Assembly: GCF_003846445.2 (NCBI RefSeq)
Contig: NZ_CP030139.2
Coordinates: 1,426,001-1,490,000 of the forward strand
Direction: 5' to 3'
DNA from: Synechococcus elongatus PCC 11801
Lineage (GTDB): Bacteria > Cyanobacteriota > Cyanobacteriia > Synechococcales > Synechococcaceae
Length of the DNA stretch: 64,000 nt
Position 1 is the first letter of the stretch; each line of letters opens with the position of its first letter. Positions 53,876 through 62,891 of the stretch are shown in pieces. A model generated the notes under the pieces. It saw only the letters and a list, made by a program, of their open reading frames with translations, had not been told where the DNA came from and did not search any database. The translations under genes and the position numbers were made by a program.

Positions 53876-55735
53876 CTAAGCCGCGATCGCATTGTTACGG
53901 CGATCGCCCACGACTACTTCGCGGATGAAACGAACCAAGGCTTTCTGGGCAAGACCGGTCACGACTTGCTGGCCCATCTGCTGCACTTCGGGACGACCGA
54001 GAACGGGAATCAAGGGAATGAACTTTTGCGGTTCAAACCGTTGCCCTTGTTGCAAGAGCGAGAGAACGCGCAGCAACGGCTGTAAATCAGCCAAGGTGCT
54101 GTCTGGCTCAGGATCAAGGCCTAAGCGCTGGCGGATCTGATTGCGCAGCAGAGGCAATGCTCCTCGACCGAGACGATCGAGACTGTTCACCAATTCTTCC
54201 ACCAGGCGATCGCGCAGATCCTGGCCGGATTCACTCAGCAGAAAATCGACAGTCTGCTGGATCAGCTGTTCGCTATCGTAATCGGTGCTATTGCTGGCAT
54301 TGCGCAGCAAGTTCTCCAGCCGATTCCAGCGCAGCTGGCCGCCATTGAACAGCAATTCGCGCAGTGAAGACCGCAACTGAGGCGAGGGATCCGTCAGGAT
54401 CTGGCGAGCAATGAAAGGATAGGCCTTGCTCAGCACCTTGAAGTTGGGATCGACATTGATGGCAATTCCTTCCAAAGTGACGAGCGATCGAATGATCAGG
54501 GCGTAATAAGCCGGTACGCGGAACGGGTAGTCGTACATCACCTGCGAGAGCTGATCGGTGATGCTCTTGAAGTTCAAGTCAGCGACGCTTGCGCCCATCG
54601 CATCTTTGAAGACGCCAGCCAAGGCCGGAATGATCGGTGTCAAGTCCGTGTCGGGCGTTAAGAACTCCAGATTGACGTAGTCGCGTGCCAGCCCTTGGAA
54701 GTCTCGGTTGACGAGGTGAACGACCGCTTCAATCAGGCCGTAGCGCTGATAGTTTTCGACTTGGCTCATCATGCCGAAATCGAGATAGGCCAACTGGCCA
54801 TCTGGGGTGGCTAGCAGGTTGCCCGGATGGGGATCGGCGTGGAAAAAGCCATATTCCAGCAACTGCCGCAGCGAGCACTGCACGCCTCGCTCGATCAGAT
54901 AAGCCGGATCAATCCCTTGGTTGCGGATCGCTTGCAGCTCCGTCAGCTTGGTGCCTTGGATCCACTCCATTGTCAGCACACGACGACTGGTGTATTGGCG
55001 ATAGATACAGGGAACGTAGATGTCAGGCAGTTGACCGTAGAGGCGGGCGAAGCGTTCGGCGTTATCGGCTTCTTGGCGATAGTCCAGCTCTTCGAAAATG
55101 CGCAGGCCAAATTCGTCCGCGATCGCCACCAGATTGCTTTTGACACGACGCACATTGCGCATCGCCCAAGCGGCAAGGCCGCGCAGGATATAGAGATCGA
55201 GGGCGATCCGCTCGGCTAAGCCGGGACGTTGGACTTTGACAGCGACTTCTTCGCCCGATCGCAGTCGACCGCGATAAACCTGCCCAAGGCTGGCCGCCGA
55301 AACCGGATTCTCACTCAGCTCCGCAAAAATTTCTTCGGGGGGCGCGCCCAGTTCCGCCTCAATAAATTCAAAGGCGATCGCGTTCGGAAATGCAGGCAGT
55401 TGATCCTGCAGGCGTGTCAGTTCTTCCAGATAGGCCGGTGGCACGAGATCCGGACGGGTTGAGAGAGCCTGACCCACTTTGATGAAGGCAGGACCCAGTT
55501 CCGTCAGCAGATCGCGCAGTTGCACCGCACGTTGGACTTGATTGCGGCGGGCTGCACCTGTGCGGCCATCAAACCACAGGCCAAAGATGAAGCCCAGCAA
55601 GGGCCAAAAGATTTCGAGGAAGCGGCTCCAGACGACAAAAGGTCGGTTGAGGTAGTAGCGCGCGATCGCTTCTGGGTCGTAGACCAGACTGCCGTCTTCT
55701 GTCATCAGACGGCGGGCAATTGGAACCCCATGCAT
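53876..55735 (-). CDS. ABC1/AarF/UbiB-family atypical kinase
   Basis: About 619 residues from ATG 55735; ATG 55705 is another option. The hallmark is KxGQ in PAFIKVGQALSTRPDLVP, then ASLGQVYRGRLRSGEEVAVKVQ (Ala-rich loop and Lys), FFHADPHPGNLLATPDGQ and YLDFGMMSQ (metal Asp). The family supports quinone biosynthesis or prenyl-lipid homeostasis at membranes (UbiB/Coq8; plastoglobule ABC1K in plants). The C-terminal ~200 residues are helical and cyanobacterial/plant-like. It is divergent from recN across 71 nt. Confidence 0.92.
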   Translation of the reverse strand: MHGVPIARRLMTEDGSLVYDPEAIARYYLNRPFVVWSRFLEIFWPLLGFIFGLWFDGRTGAARRNQVQRAVQLRDLLTELGPAFIKVGQALSTRPDLVPPAYLEELTRLQDQLPAFPNAIAFEFIEAELGAPPEEIFAELSENPVSAASLGQVYRGRLRSGEEVAVKVQRPGLAERIALDLYILRGLAAWAMRNVRRVKSNLVAIADEFGLRIFEELDYRQEADNAERFARLYGQLPDIYVPCIYRQYTSRRVLTMEWIQGTKLTELQAIRNQGIDPAYLIERGVQCSLRQLLEYGFFHADPHPGNLLATPDGQLAYLDFGMMSQVENYQRYGLIEAVVHLVNRDFQGLARDYVNLEFLTPDTDLTPIIPALAGVFKDAMGASVADLNFKSITDQLSQVMYDYPFRVPAYYALIIRSLVTLEGIAINVDPNFKVLSKAYPFIARQILTDPSPQLRSSLRELLFNGGQLRWNRLENLLRNASNSTDYDSEQLIQQTVDFLLSESGQDLRDRLVEELVNSLDRLGRGALPLLRNQIRQRLGLDPEPDSTLADLQPLLRVLSLLQQGQRFEPQKFIPLIPVLGRPEVQQMGQQVVTGLAQKALVRFIREVVVGDRRNNAIAA

Positions 55736-55806
55736 GGCAATCACCGGACGCAGAAGACTTGAAGTATTGTAACGATGGCAGTCCCACGACGGGGCGAGGG
55801 CAAGCC

Positions 55807-57558
55807 ATGTTGCAATCGCTACGCATCGAAAATTTTGCCTTGATTGACCAGCTAGAACTCGAGCTTGGGCAAGGCTTGCACGTTTTGACTGGCGAGACCG
55901 GAGCGGGCAAATCGATTCTGCTGGATGCGATCGATTGTGTGTTGGGCGGCAAGCCCGGCGGACGACCGATCCGCAGTGGTTGCGATCGTGCGTCCTTGGA
56001 AGCAACCTTTGCCCTTTCGCCGGATCTGACGGCTTGGCTACAGGAACAGGCGATCGAGGCGATCGAAGACAGCCTGATTTGTAGTCGTGAACTGGTGCAA
56101 AGCAGTAACGGGCTACGCAGCCGATCGCGGGTCAATGGGGTCTTGGTCAATCGCCAGCAACTGGCAGAGCTGCGGCGACACCTCGTTGAAATTACCGCTC
56201 AGGGGCAGACCGTGGCGCTGGGACAAACCGCGCAGCAACGGGACTGGCTCGACAGCTTTGGGGGAGCCCCCTTAGCGGAGCAGCGGCAAGGGGTTGCTCT
56301 GGCCTATGCCGCCTATCGGGAGGCTGCTCAAACCCTCGAAATCCGTCGCCAAAGCGATCGCGATCGCCTCCGTCAGCAAGACCTCGATCGCTTCCAGCTT
56401 GAGGAACTGACCCAAGCAGAACTCTCTGACCCCGAAGAGCTGACGCAACTCGGACAAGAACGCGATCGCTTAGCCCATGTCGCGGAACTGCAGCAGCAGA
56501 GCTATCGCGTTTACCAAGCCCTTGATCAAGGTGAAGAAGCCGGTTCCGCTATCGATCGCCTTGGCGAAGCGGAGCAAGGGCTAACGCAGATGGTCGTCTT
56601 TGACCCGAGCCTGCAGCCTTGGTTGCAACTCCTGCAAGAAGCGATCGCCCAAGTTCAAGAAGTCAGCCGCCAACTCTACCGCTACGGCGAAGGCTTGGAG
56701 AGCGATCCCGATCGCTTGGCCGCCGTTGGCGATCGCATTCAATTACTCAAGCAACTCTGTCGCAAATACGGGCCGGAGCTGAAAGACGCGATCGCCTATC
56801 AACAGGAACTGCAGCAGCGCCTTGCCGACGACAACGATGAGAATCAAAGCCTGGAGTATTGGGAGGCTGAGCTAGCACAGCGGCAGCAAACCCTGATTGA
56901 AGAATGTGCCCGTCTGACTGCCTTGCGGCAGGCAACCGCTCAAACCCTTGAGCAGAAGCTAATCGCTGAACTCGCGCCACTAGCGATGGAACGGGTTCGG
57001 TTTCAGGTAGAGTTGCAGCCCTTGTCGGAGCCGGGGCCAACAGGAGCAGATCAGGTCTGTTTTCGCTTTAGCCCCAATCCGGGCGAACCGCTGCAACCCT
57101 TAAGCGAAACGGCTTCCGGCGGTGAGATGAGCCGCTTTTTGCTGGCTCTAAAGCTCTGCTTCTCAGAAGCGGATCCCGTAGGAACCTTGGTCTTTGATGA
57201 AATCGATGCGGGTGTTTCCGGACGGGTTTCCCAGGCGATCGCAGAAAAACTGCAGCAACTGGGTCGTCGCCATCAGGTGCTCTGCGTCACCCACCAACCG
57301 CTGATTGCTGCTTTAGCGGATCACCACTATCGCGTCCGCAAACAGGTCAGCGGCGATCGCACTCATGTGGAGCTAGAAGCATTGCGCGATCGCGATCAGC
57401 GGCGGCAAGAACTAGCGGAACTAGCTGGCGGTAGCTCCGCGGATGAAGCCCTTAGCTTTGCAGAGTCCCTCCTTCAGCAGGCCGCAACCACCGCACAAAC
57501 CCCGACCCAATCAGCCTCAAAGCGATCGCCAAAACGTAAATCCAAGATCGCACCCTAA
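55807..57558 (+). CDS. recN: DNA repair protein RecN
   Basis: 583 residues from ATG 55807: MLQSLRIENFALIDQLELEL. Walker A GETGAGKSILLDAID, long coiled coils, ABC signature ASGGEMSRFLLALK, Walker B LVFDEIDAGVSG. An SMC-like ATPase in double-strand break repair. GAGGG lies upstream. An open frame to 55720 is unsupported. mutL follows 58 nt downstream on the same strand. Confidence 0.96.
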   Translation: MLQSLRIENFALIDQLELELGQGLHVLTGETGAGKSILLDAIDCVLGGKPGGRPIRSGCDRASLEATFALSPDLTAWLQEQAIEAIEDSLICSRELVQSSNGLRSRSRVNGVLVNRQQLAELRRHLVEITAQGQTVALGQTAQQRDWLDSFGGAPLAEQRQGVALAYAAYREAAQTLEIRRQSDRDRLRQQDLDRFQLEELTQAELSDPEELTQLGQERDRLAHVAELQQQSYRVYQALDQGEEAGSAIDRLGEAEQGLTQMVVFDPSLQPWLQLLQEAIAQVQEVSRQLYRYGEGLESDPDRLAAVGDRIQLLKQLCRKYGPELKDAIAYQQELQQRLADDNDENQSLEYWEAELAQRQQTLIEECARLTALRQATAQTLEQKLIAELAPLAMERVRFQVELQPLSEPGPTGADQVCFRFSPNPGEPLQPLSETASGGEMSRFLLALKLCFSEADPVGTLVFDEIDAGVSGRVSQAIAEKLQQLGRRHQVLCVTHQPLIAALADHHYRVRKQVSGDRTHVELEALRDRDQRRQELAELAGGSSADEALSFAESLLQQAATTAQTPTQSASKRSPKRKSKIAP

Positions 57559-57616
57559 GAATTGAGCATGAAGCCGCGATCGCCGTAGCGAGCTGCGGCT
57601 GTGCCAAGCTGCGAAT

Positions 57617-59242
57617 ATGGCAAGTCTTCCGCGCATTCAACCGCTTCCAGCACCATGGGTCGCCCGTATGGCCGCCGGGGAAGTGATTGATTCGCTGGCT
57701 GCTGTCGTGCGGGAGCTCTGCGAAAACAGCTTGGATGCCGGCGCGCAGCGTCTGGTCATCGACCTCTGGCCCGAGCAATGGCGAGTGCGCGTTGCCGACG
57801 ATGGCGGGGGAATGTCACTGGCAGATCTACAGATTGCTGCCGCCGCCCATACCAGCAGCAAGCTCAGTCCCGATCGCTTCACGGCGGAACAGTTGGGCTT
57901 TCGCGGCGAAGCGCTGCATAGCTTGGCACGGCTAGGTCGCTTGACAATCGCTAGTCGAGCCGCCGAAGCAGAATCCGGCTGGCAGATCAGCTACAACCAT
58001 TCAGGACAGCCCCAAGCGCCGACCCCGATCGCGATCGCAGCGGGTTGCATTGTCGAAGTCCAGCAGCTTTTCCAAGACTGGCAGGAGCGTCGTCAGAGTC
58101 AGCCGAGTTCTGCACAACAACTGCGAGCATTGCAGCAGCAGATTCAAAACCTTGTTCTCGCGCATCCAAACCTTACGGTGCAAGTGACGCAGAACGATCG
58201 CCCGTGGTTGGCTTTTGCACCGACTCAACAGCCCCAAGAGCGGCTGCTGCAACTGCTGCCCAATACCAGTCCTGCCGACTGGCGATCGCAGCAACTTGAT
58301 CTCGGTCCCGAAGGTCAACTACAGGTTGTCGTTGGCTTGCCCGATCGCTGTCACCGTCGCCGTCCCGATTGGGTCAAGCTCGCGGTCAATGGTCGCGTGG
58401 TGCGCGTACCGGAACTTGAGCAGGCGATGATCGGCGCTTTGCACCGCAGTTTGCCGCGCGATCGCTTTCCCGTAGTTTTTGCCCACCTGCAAGTGCCACC
58501 TAGCCAAGTCGATTGGCATCGCCACCCCGGCAAGGCCGAGTTATTCCTCCAAGATTTACCGATCTGGAGTGAGCGCTTGCAACAGGCGATCGCCCAAACC
58601 CTACCGATCGACGTGGCGCAAGACAGTGAGCTACCGGCCAGTGCAGCCCTGCTCCGAGTCGCGGAAACCACAGGCAGCTACGGCGAATCTCCCAGTCATC
58701 TGCGGGCGATCGCTCAAGTCCTCAACACCTACGTTCTAGCCGAGCAGGGCGATAGTCTCTGGCTGATTGAGCAGCACATTGCCCACGAACGGGTTCTGTT
58801 TGAACAACTCCAAGACGACTGGCAGCTCGTGGATTGCAAGCAGCCAATCCTGTTACCCAAACTCTCGCTAGAACAGCGGTTGCAGCTTGAGCGTTTGGGC
58901 ATGACAGCGGAGGACTTTGGCGATGACCTCTGGGCAATTCGACAGATTCCAGCAGCCTTAGAAAAGCGAGAGGACTTGGTGGAGGCACTGCTAGAACTCA
59001 GTCGCGGTTGGGATCTGAGCGCAGCTCAAGCCGCGATCGCCTGCCGCACCGCCATCCGTAACGGCTCAATTCTGGATCCCATAGAGCAACAGACCTTGCT
59101 CGATCGCTGGCAGCGTTGTCGCCAACCCCGCACCTGTCCCCATGGCCGTCCGATCGCACTCGTCTTACCGGAAACCAGTCTGGCGCGCTACTTCCGCCGC
59201 CAGTGGATGATTGGCCGCAGCCATGGTTTGACTGAGTCCTGA
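57617..59242 (+). CDS. mutL: DNA mismatch repair protein MutL
   Basis: 541 residues. GHKL ATPase: VARMAAGEVIDSLAAVVREL with CENSLDAGAQ, VADDGGGM, HTSSKLSPDRFTAEQLGFRG, then VNGRVVRVPELEQ and WHRHPGKAEL. The C-terminal dimerisation/endonuclease part has LIEQHIAHERVLFEQL (the DQHA site reads EQHI), ACRTAIRNGS, and CPHGRPIALVLPE. Endonuclease-type MutL proteins nick in methyl-independent repair. The D-to-E change at position 385 is conservative. It follows recN in the same direction and faces gcvT. Confidence 0.94.
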   Translation: MASLPRIQPLPAPWVARMAAGEVIDSLAAVVRELCENSLDAGAQRLVIDLWPEQWRVRVADDGGGMSLADLQIAAAAHTSSKLSPDRFTAEQLGFRGEALHSLARLGRLTIASRAAEAESGWQISYNHSGQPQAPTPIAIAAGCIVEVQQLFQDWQERRQSQPSSAQQLRALQQQIQNLVLAHPNLTVQVTQNDRPWLAFAPTQQPQERLLQLLPNTSPADWRSQQLDLGPEGQLQVVVGLPDRCHRRRPDWVKLAVNGRVVRVPELEQAMIGALHRSLPRDRFPVVFAHLQVPPSQVDWHRHPGKAELFLQDLPIWSERLQQAIAQTLPIDVAQDSELPASAALLRVAETTGSYGESPSHLRAIAQVLNTYVLAEQGDSLWLIEQHIAHERVLFEQLQDDWQLVDCKQPILLPKLSLEQRLQLERLGMTAEDFGDDLWAIRQIPAALEKREDLVEALLELSRGWDLSAAQAAIACRTAIRNGSILDPIEQQTLLDRWQRCRQPRTCPHGRPIALVLPETSLARYFRRQWMIGRSHGLTES

Positions 59243-59250
59243 GAGTGGCT

Positions 59251-60369
59251 CTATTGAAACTGACTGCCACGGTAGAAGGGACGTTTGACCACAGTGGCTG
59301 GAATCTGTTTGCCGCGGATCTCCACCCAGAGTTCCTGCCCTAGATTGGCCAAGGCAGGAGGCACGTAGGCAAGGGCGATCGCTTGGCTAAGGGTGGGAGA
59401 CCAACTGCCACTGGTGACGATACCAATCGTGGTATCAGCGATCGCGACGGGATAGCCATGACGGGCGATATTGCGGCCGGGTAGTGTTAGACCCACCAGT
59501 CGGCGACGTAGTCCTTCCGTTTTTGCTTGCACAAGGCGATCGCGGCCAATGAACTCGAGGTTGCGATCGAGGTGAACAACCCAACCCAGTCCAGCTTCTA
59601 GCGGAGTGGTTTCGCTATCCAATTCATGGCCGTAGAGAGGCATGGCGGCCTCGAGCCGTAGGGTATCGCGCGCTCCCAGTCCACAGGGAGTCACATCGGC
59701 TGCTGTCAGTTGTTGCCAAAGTGCGATCGCAGCTTCGGGGGGCAGCATTACTTCGCAGCCATCCTCACCGGTGTAGCCAGTACGCGCCACAAAAGCGGGT
59801 TGACCCGCGATCGAGGTCACAGTGTGGCCAAAGCGCGGCAGTTCTGCCAGTTCGCAGCTGACGAAGGGTTGAAGGGCAGCGATCGCCTGCGGGCCTTGAA
59901 TAGCAACCAGAGCTAACTCTTGGCTGAGGTCGAGGAGCGCGATCGCAGGGGGAAGATGCTCCGTCAGCCAGCGACGATCAGACTCTGTCGTTGCAGCATT
60001 CACAATCAATAGGGCCTGTTCAGCCCCGTCTACCCAACCCTGCCAGTAAACAATGAGGTCATCCAAGCAGCCGCCAGCGTCATTCAGCAGCACAGAGTAT
60101 TGTGCCTGCCCCGGCAATAGCGTCGTTAAATCGCTAGGGAGCAGTCGTTGCAAGGCTTCTCGGAGTCCCGATCCTCTTAGCTGAAACTTCCCCATGTGGG
60201 AAATATCAAAGATGCCGACTTGCTGACGAACGGCGAGGTGTTCCTGCACAAGCCCTTGAAACTGCAGCGGCAATTCCCAACCCGCAAACCCTGTCAACCG
60301 AGCGCCCGCATCTACGCAAACCGCACGCAAAGGGGAGGACAGCAGAGGAGCACTCACAATCGTTGTCAC
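59251..60369 (-). CDS. gcvT: Glycine cleavage system T protein (aminomethyltransferase)
   Basis: 372 residues. RLTGFAGWELPLQFQGLVQE, VGIFDISHMGKFQLRG, DLIVYWQG, ARTGYTGEDGCEVMLPP and GLGARDTLRLEAAMPLYGHE are GcvT motifs that bind tetrahydrofolate and the H-protein arm. It transfers the methylene of glycine to tetrahydrofolate, central to photorespiratory glycine use. No gcvP/gcvH is nearby. It is convergent with mutL, with 8 nt between stops. Confidence 0.97.
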   Translation of the reverse strand: MTTIVSAPLLSSPLRAVCVDAGARLTGFAGWELPLQFQGLVQEHLAVRQQVGIFDISHMGKFQLRGSGLREALQRLLPSDLTTLLPGQAQYSVLLNDAGGCLDDLIVYWQGWVDGAEQALLIVNAATTESDRRWLTEHLPPAIALLDLSQELALVAIQGPQAIAALQPFVSCELAELPRFGHTVTSIAGQPAFVARTGYTGEDGCEVMLPPEAAIALWQQLTAADVTPCGLGARDTLRLEAAMPLYGHELDSETTPLEAGLGWVVHLDRNLEFIGRDRLVQAKTEGLRRRLVGLTLPGRNIARHGYPVAIADTTIGIVTSGSWSPTLSQAIALAYVPPALANLGQELWVEIRGKQIPATVVKRPFYRGSQFQ

Positions 60370-60476
60370 TCGCGATCGCTACATCTGGATCTATTGTGCT
60401 CTAGTACGATCACCCTCTAACAACTGGGCTAGAAAGACAGGATTATCAGAATTAGCGCTAACTATCTAAAAGTCAG

Positions 60477-61487
60477 TTATCGCCCAAAATTGTTCTGAAG
60501 ATTTTCCAGTCGTTCAGTTAAGGCTAAAAAGCGTTTTCTAGAATTGGTCTTATCCAACATTCCTACATGCACAGACTGCAGAAATTCAATAAAGCTGGCA
60601 GGAGTGCAAGGCTGACCCGAGTAATTTACAACATGCCAGCGGTGATAGGCATTATGGACTTCTTCTTTAATAACCAAGATGTTATCTAAATGAGTAGCTA
60701 ACTCCTCTCGACTTGACTTACAGAAGAGATGGTGGCCATGAAGATCGAAATCGCAGCCTTCTTTATATTCTTCTCCTGTGACTTGACAGCGATTTTTGGA
60801 AGCTCTTTTAGCTGTCTCGATCGCTTTTTTAATTGCCTGTTCTCGTGAGATCAATTTTTTGTATTGTGCATCAAGGCCAGGTTCAATTTCTTCGATAACT
60901 GCTTCTAGCCAAGCTTGCCTTGATTTACTGCGGTTAGAACTCCGCATATCTTGAGCCAGTTTGAGAATCCCATATTTACTGAAATATTGCTCATTTTCAA
61001 ACTCATCAAAATCACGGCCTTTAGCCATGATCTCTGCACCTTCATAACTATTATCACTTTGGATACGACTGATGGCACCATTCATCCCTTTACCATTCGT
61101 CTCTAGGATTTCGATGGTGCTCTTACGGTGCAGAAAAAGAGTGTTCGAGGAAACGACAGAAAATTCTGACCGAGCAGCTTGGGAAATTTTTCGAAGCACC
61201 AATGCTCGACGGATCCCTTGACGTCGGTGCGTAATAAACTCAATAATCCTATCAAAGAAATTATTACCTTCCGTTGTCTCTAAATACTTAGCGATAGCAA
61301 CTGCACCTTGCTCATAAAAATAGCGCTGCTTATGGCGAACTATCCATTCAAAATGTTCACCTTCAAGGAGTTCCCACTCATCATCAGGGTTCTCATCAAA
61401 TTTTCGACAAATCCTGTAAAGCTTCTCCTTACTAATCTTCAATGCACGAGCTGTATCTTCATCGGAGAGTAGATTAGGGTTATTCAT
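60477..61487 (-). CDS. HNH-endonuclease-like protein, second gene of a two-gene AT-rich module
   Basis: 336 residues. Cys234 (NRCQVTGEE), then CDFDLHGHHLFCKSSREE, LDNILVIKEEVHNAYHRWH: His252/253, Asn269, His278 form an HNH (beta-beta-alpha metal) nuclease site with nearby cysteines (234, 245, 256). The N-terminal 50 residues read like a small helix-turn-helix (LSDEDTARALKISKEKLYRI); the middle is charged and helical. No GCGATCGC occurs across this gene and its partner, and G/C is low (23 of 60 in the line at 60481). It starts 4 nt after the J-domain gene, whose final codons supply AGGGAGA as ribosome site. Role in defence or mobile DNA is inference. Confidence 0.7.
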   Translation of the reverse strand: MNNPNLLSDEDTARALKISKEKLYRICRKFDENPDDEWELLEGEHFEWIVRHKQRYFYEQGAVAIAKYLETTEGNNFFDRIIEFITHRRQGIRRALVLRKISQAARSEFSVVSSNTLFLHRKSTIEILETNGKGMNGAISRIQSDNSYEGAEIMAKGRDFDEFENEQYFSKYGILKLAQDMRSSNRSKSRQAWLEAVIEEIEPGLDAQYKKLISREQAIKKAIETAKRASKNRCQVTGEEYKEGCDFDLHGHHLFCKSSREELATHLDNILVIKEEVHNAYHRWHVVNYSGQPCTPASFIEFLQSVHVGMLDKTNSRKRFLALTERLENLQNNFGR

Positions 61488-61491
61488 CGGC

Positions 61492-62019
61492 TTATCTCCC
61501 TAATAAGATCGAGTCGCGCATTTGCTGAAGTTTTGAAAAAACTTCTGGATTTCCTCCTGTATCCGGGTGATGTTCCTTAGCTAATTTCCGGAAGGCCTCT
61601 TTAATATCTTTCGCAGTGGCTTTCTTGGGATCTAACCCAAAAACAATCCAAGGCCTAAAATTTTTGAGAACATCAATACCATTGATACAGGTTGGCCCGG
61701 TTTCATTTCGTTCATTCGTGGGGACACCCACCCATTCTCGGTAGAGCTCTAGCCATGGAGCCTTAGTCCGTAAGTTATAGTCCCGACCTTCAATCGCAAC
61801 CTTAAATGCTTCTTGCTGTTTCAGCTGAGTAATATTGGAGCAGTTAAACGCCTTGCAGACTGCAGCTTTCAACTCAGGCAAAGAAGGTTCTGGCGGCTTC
61901 TTTCTGCGGGCAAACTGGGCAAATTCTAGGAAAACCTGTTGATCAATACCATGGCGCTTGGCGAGCTCTGCGGCCCGATCAATCACAAATTGTGGCAGCG
62001 CAGTCGATTTCGAAGCCAT
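61492..62019 (-). CDS. Protein with C-terminal J-domain, first gene of the HNH module
   Basis: 175 residues from ATG 62019; ATG 62046 is in frame. Residues ~128-175 are a J-domain (VFGLDPKKATAKDIKEAFRK, LAKEHHPDTGG with HPD at 151-153, PEVFSKLQQMRDSILL), normally the DnaK-stimulating part of DnaJ. Here it is at the C-terminus behind a ~120-residue domain of unknown fold (LPQFVIDRAAELAKRHGIDQ, WLELYREWVGVPTNERNE). It may recruit DnaK to its partner nuclease. The gene is AT-rich and lacks HIP1. It is followed by the HNH gene after 4 nt, clearly one operon. Confidence 0.75.
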   Translation of the reverse strand: MASKSTALPQFVIDRAAELAKRHGIDQQVFLEFAQFARRKKPPEPSLPELKAAVCKAFNCSNITQLKQQEAFKVAIEGRDYNLRTKAPWLELYREWVGVPTNERNETGPTCINGIDVLKNFRPWIVFGLDPKKATAKDIKEAFRKLAKEHHPDTGGNPEVFSKLQQMRDSILLGR

Positions 62020-62159
62020 ACAGACAAAGGCCAAAGAGAGCCACAAGCCCCTTTAGCCTATCGGATGGCTCACTGCATCCCATTCAAACTGAAAAAGAAG
62101 TTTACAGTTTCCCTACTGGAGGTGGTATTCAAGGAGAACGAAGGGGCGATCGCTAAAAT

Positions 62160-62846
62160 CTAGCTTTCACGGAGGACATAGCCGACCCCTCGCACCGTTT
62201 GAACAAGGCGTTTCTCACCTTCCGTTTCAATCTTGAGGCGCAGATAGCGAATGTAGACTTCAATCACATTCGATTCGCCCATGAAGTCGTAGCCCCACAC
62301 ATTCTCGAGGATTTGTTCACGGGTGAGCACTTCCCGTGGATGCTCCATCAAAAAACGGAGTAGATCAAACTCTTTCATCGTCAGGTCAATCTGACGGCCA
62401 TTACGAGAGGCACGTCGGGTTGAGAGATCAAGCATTAGATTGCTAAATTGCAGTTGCTCTTGAGTCGCAGGTTCTCGTTGTAAATAAAGCTGCAATCGCC
62501 GCAGAAATTCATCGCTACGGTAAGGCTTGAGGAGATAGTCATCAGCCCCTGCTTCTAGGCAGGCAACTCGGTCTTCAACTGTGTCACGTCCCATTAATAA
62601 CAGAATGGGAATGGTCAAACCGCGATCGCGCAACTGTCGACAGAACTGTAGACCTGACTGTCCTCCAGCCATGCGATCAACAATCACTAAATCAGGCTTT
62701 TGCAGATCGATTTGAGCAAAGAGATCCTGCTGAACATTTGCCAATGAGGTACCATAGCCTGCTTGCAGTAAATCACCTGCCATTTGCTGAGCCAAACTGG
62801 AATCGGACTCAATCAAAAGAATGTGCGGCGAGGCTGGCGCAATCAT
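62160..62846 (-). CDS. nblR: NblR-like OmpR-family response regulator
   Basis: 228 residues. A receiver domain with Asp57 (LVIVDRMAGGQSG) and the Lys of LLKPY, and an OmpR winged-helix DNA-binding domain (LTMKEFDLLRFLMEHPREVL, VYIRYLRLKIE, VQTVRGVGYVLRES). The phospho-acceptor pocket is atypical: the usual DD(D) pair is ESD and the Thr of 'LTAR' is Met (LLLMGRD). That fits NblR, the non-canonical regulator that triggers phycobilisome breakdown under nutrient stress. Sequence identity with NblR is from memory. It lies 45 nt downstream of NAD kinase. Confidence 0.82.
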   Translation of the reverse strand: MIAPASPHILLIESDSSLAQQMAGDLLQAGYGTSLANVQQDLFAQIDLQKPDLVIVDRMAGGQSGLQFCRQLRDRGLTIPILLLMGRDTVEDRVACLEAGADDYLLKPYRSDEFLRRLQLYLQREPATQEQLQFSNLMLDLSTRRASRNGRQIDLTMKEFDLLRFLMEHPREVLTREQILENVWGYDFMGESNVIEVYIRYLRLKIETEGEKRLVQTVRGVGYVLRES

Positions 62847-62891
62847 GGTCTGTCCTCACGGGATAGCAGTCTCAACAAACGAGTGTGCCCA

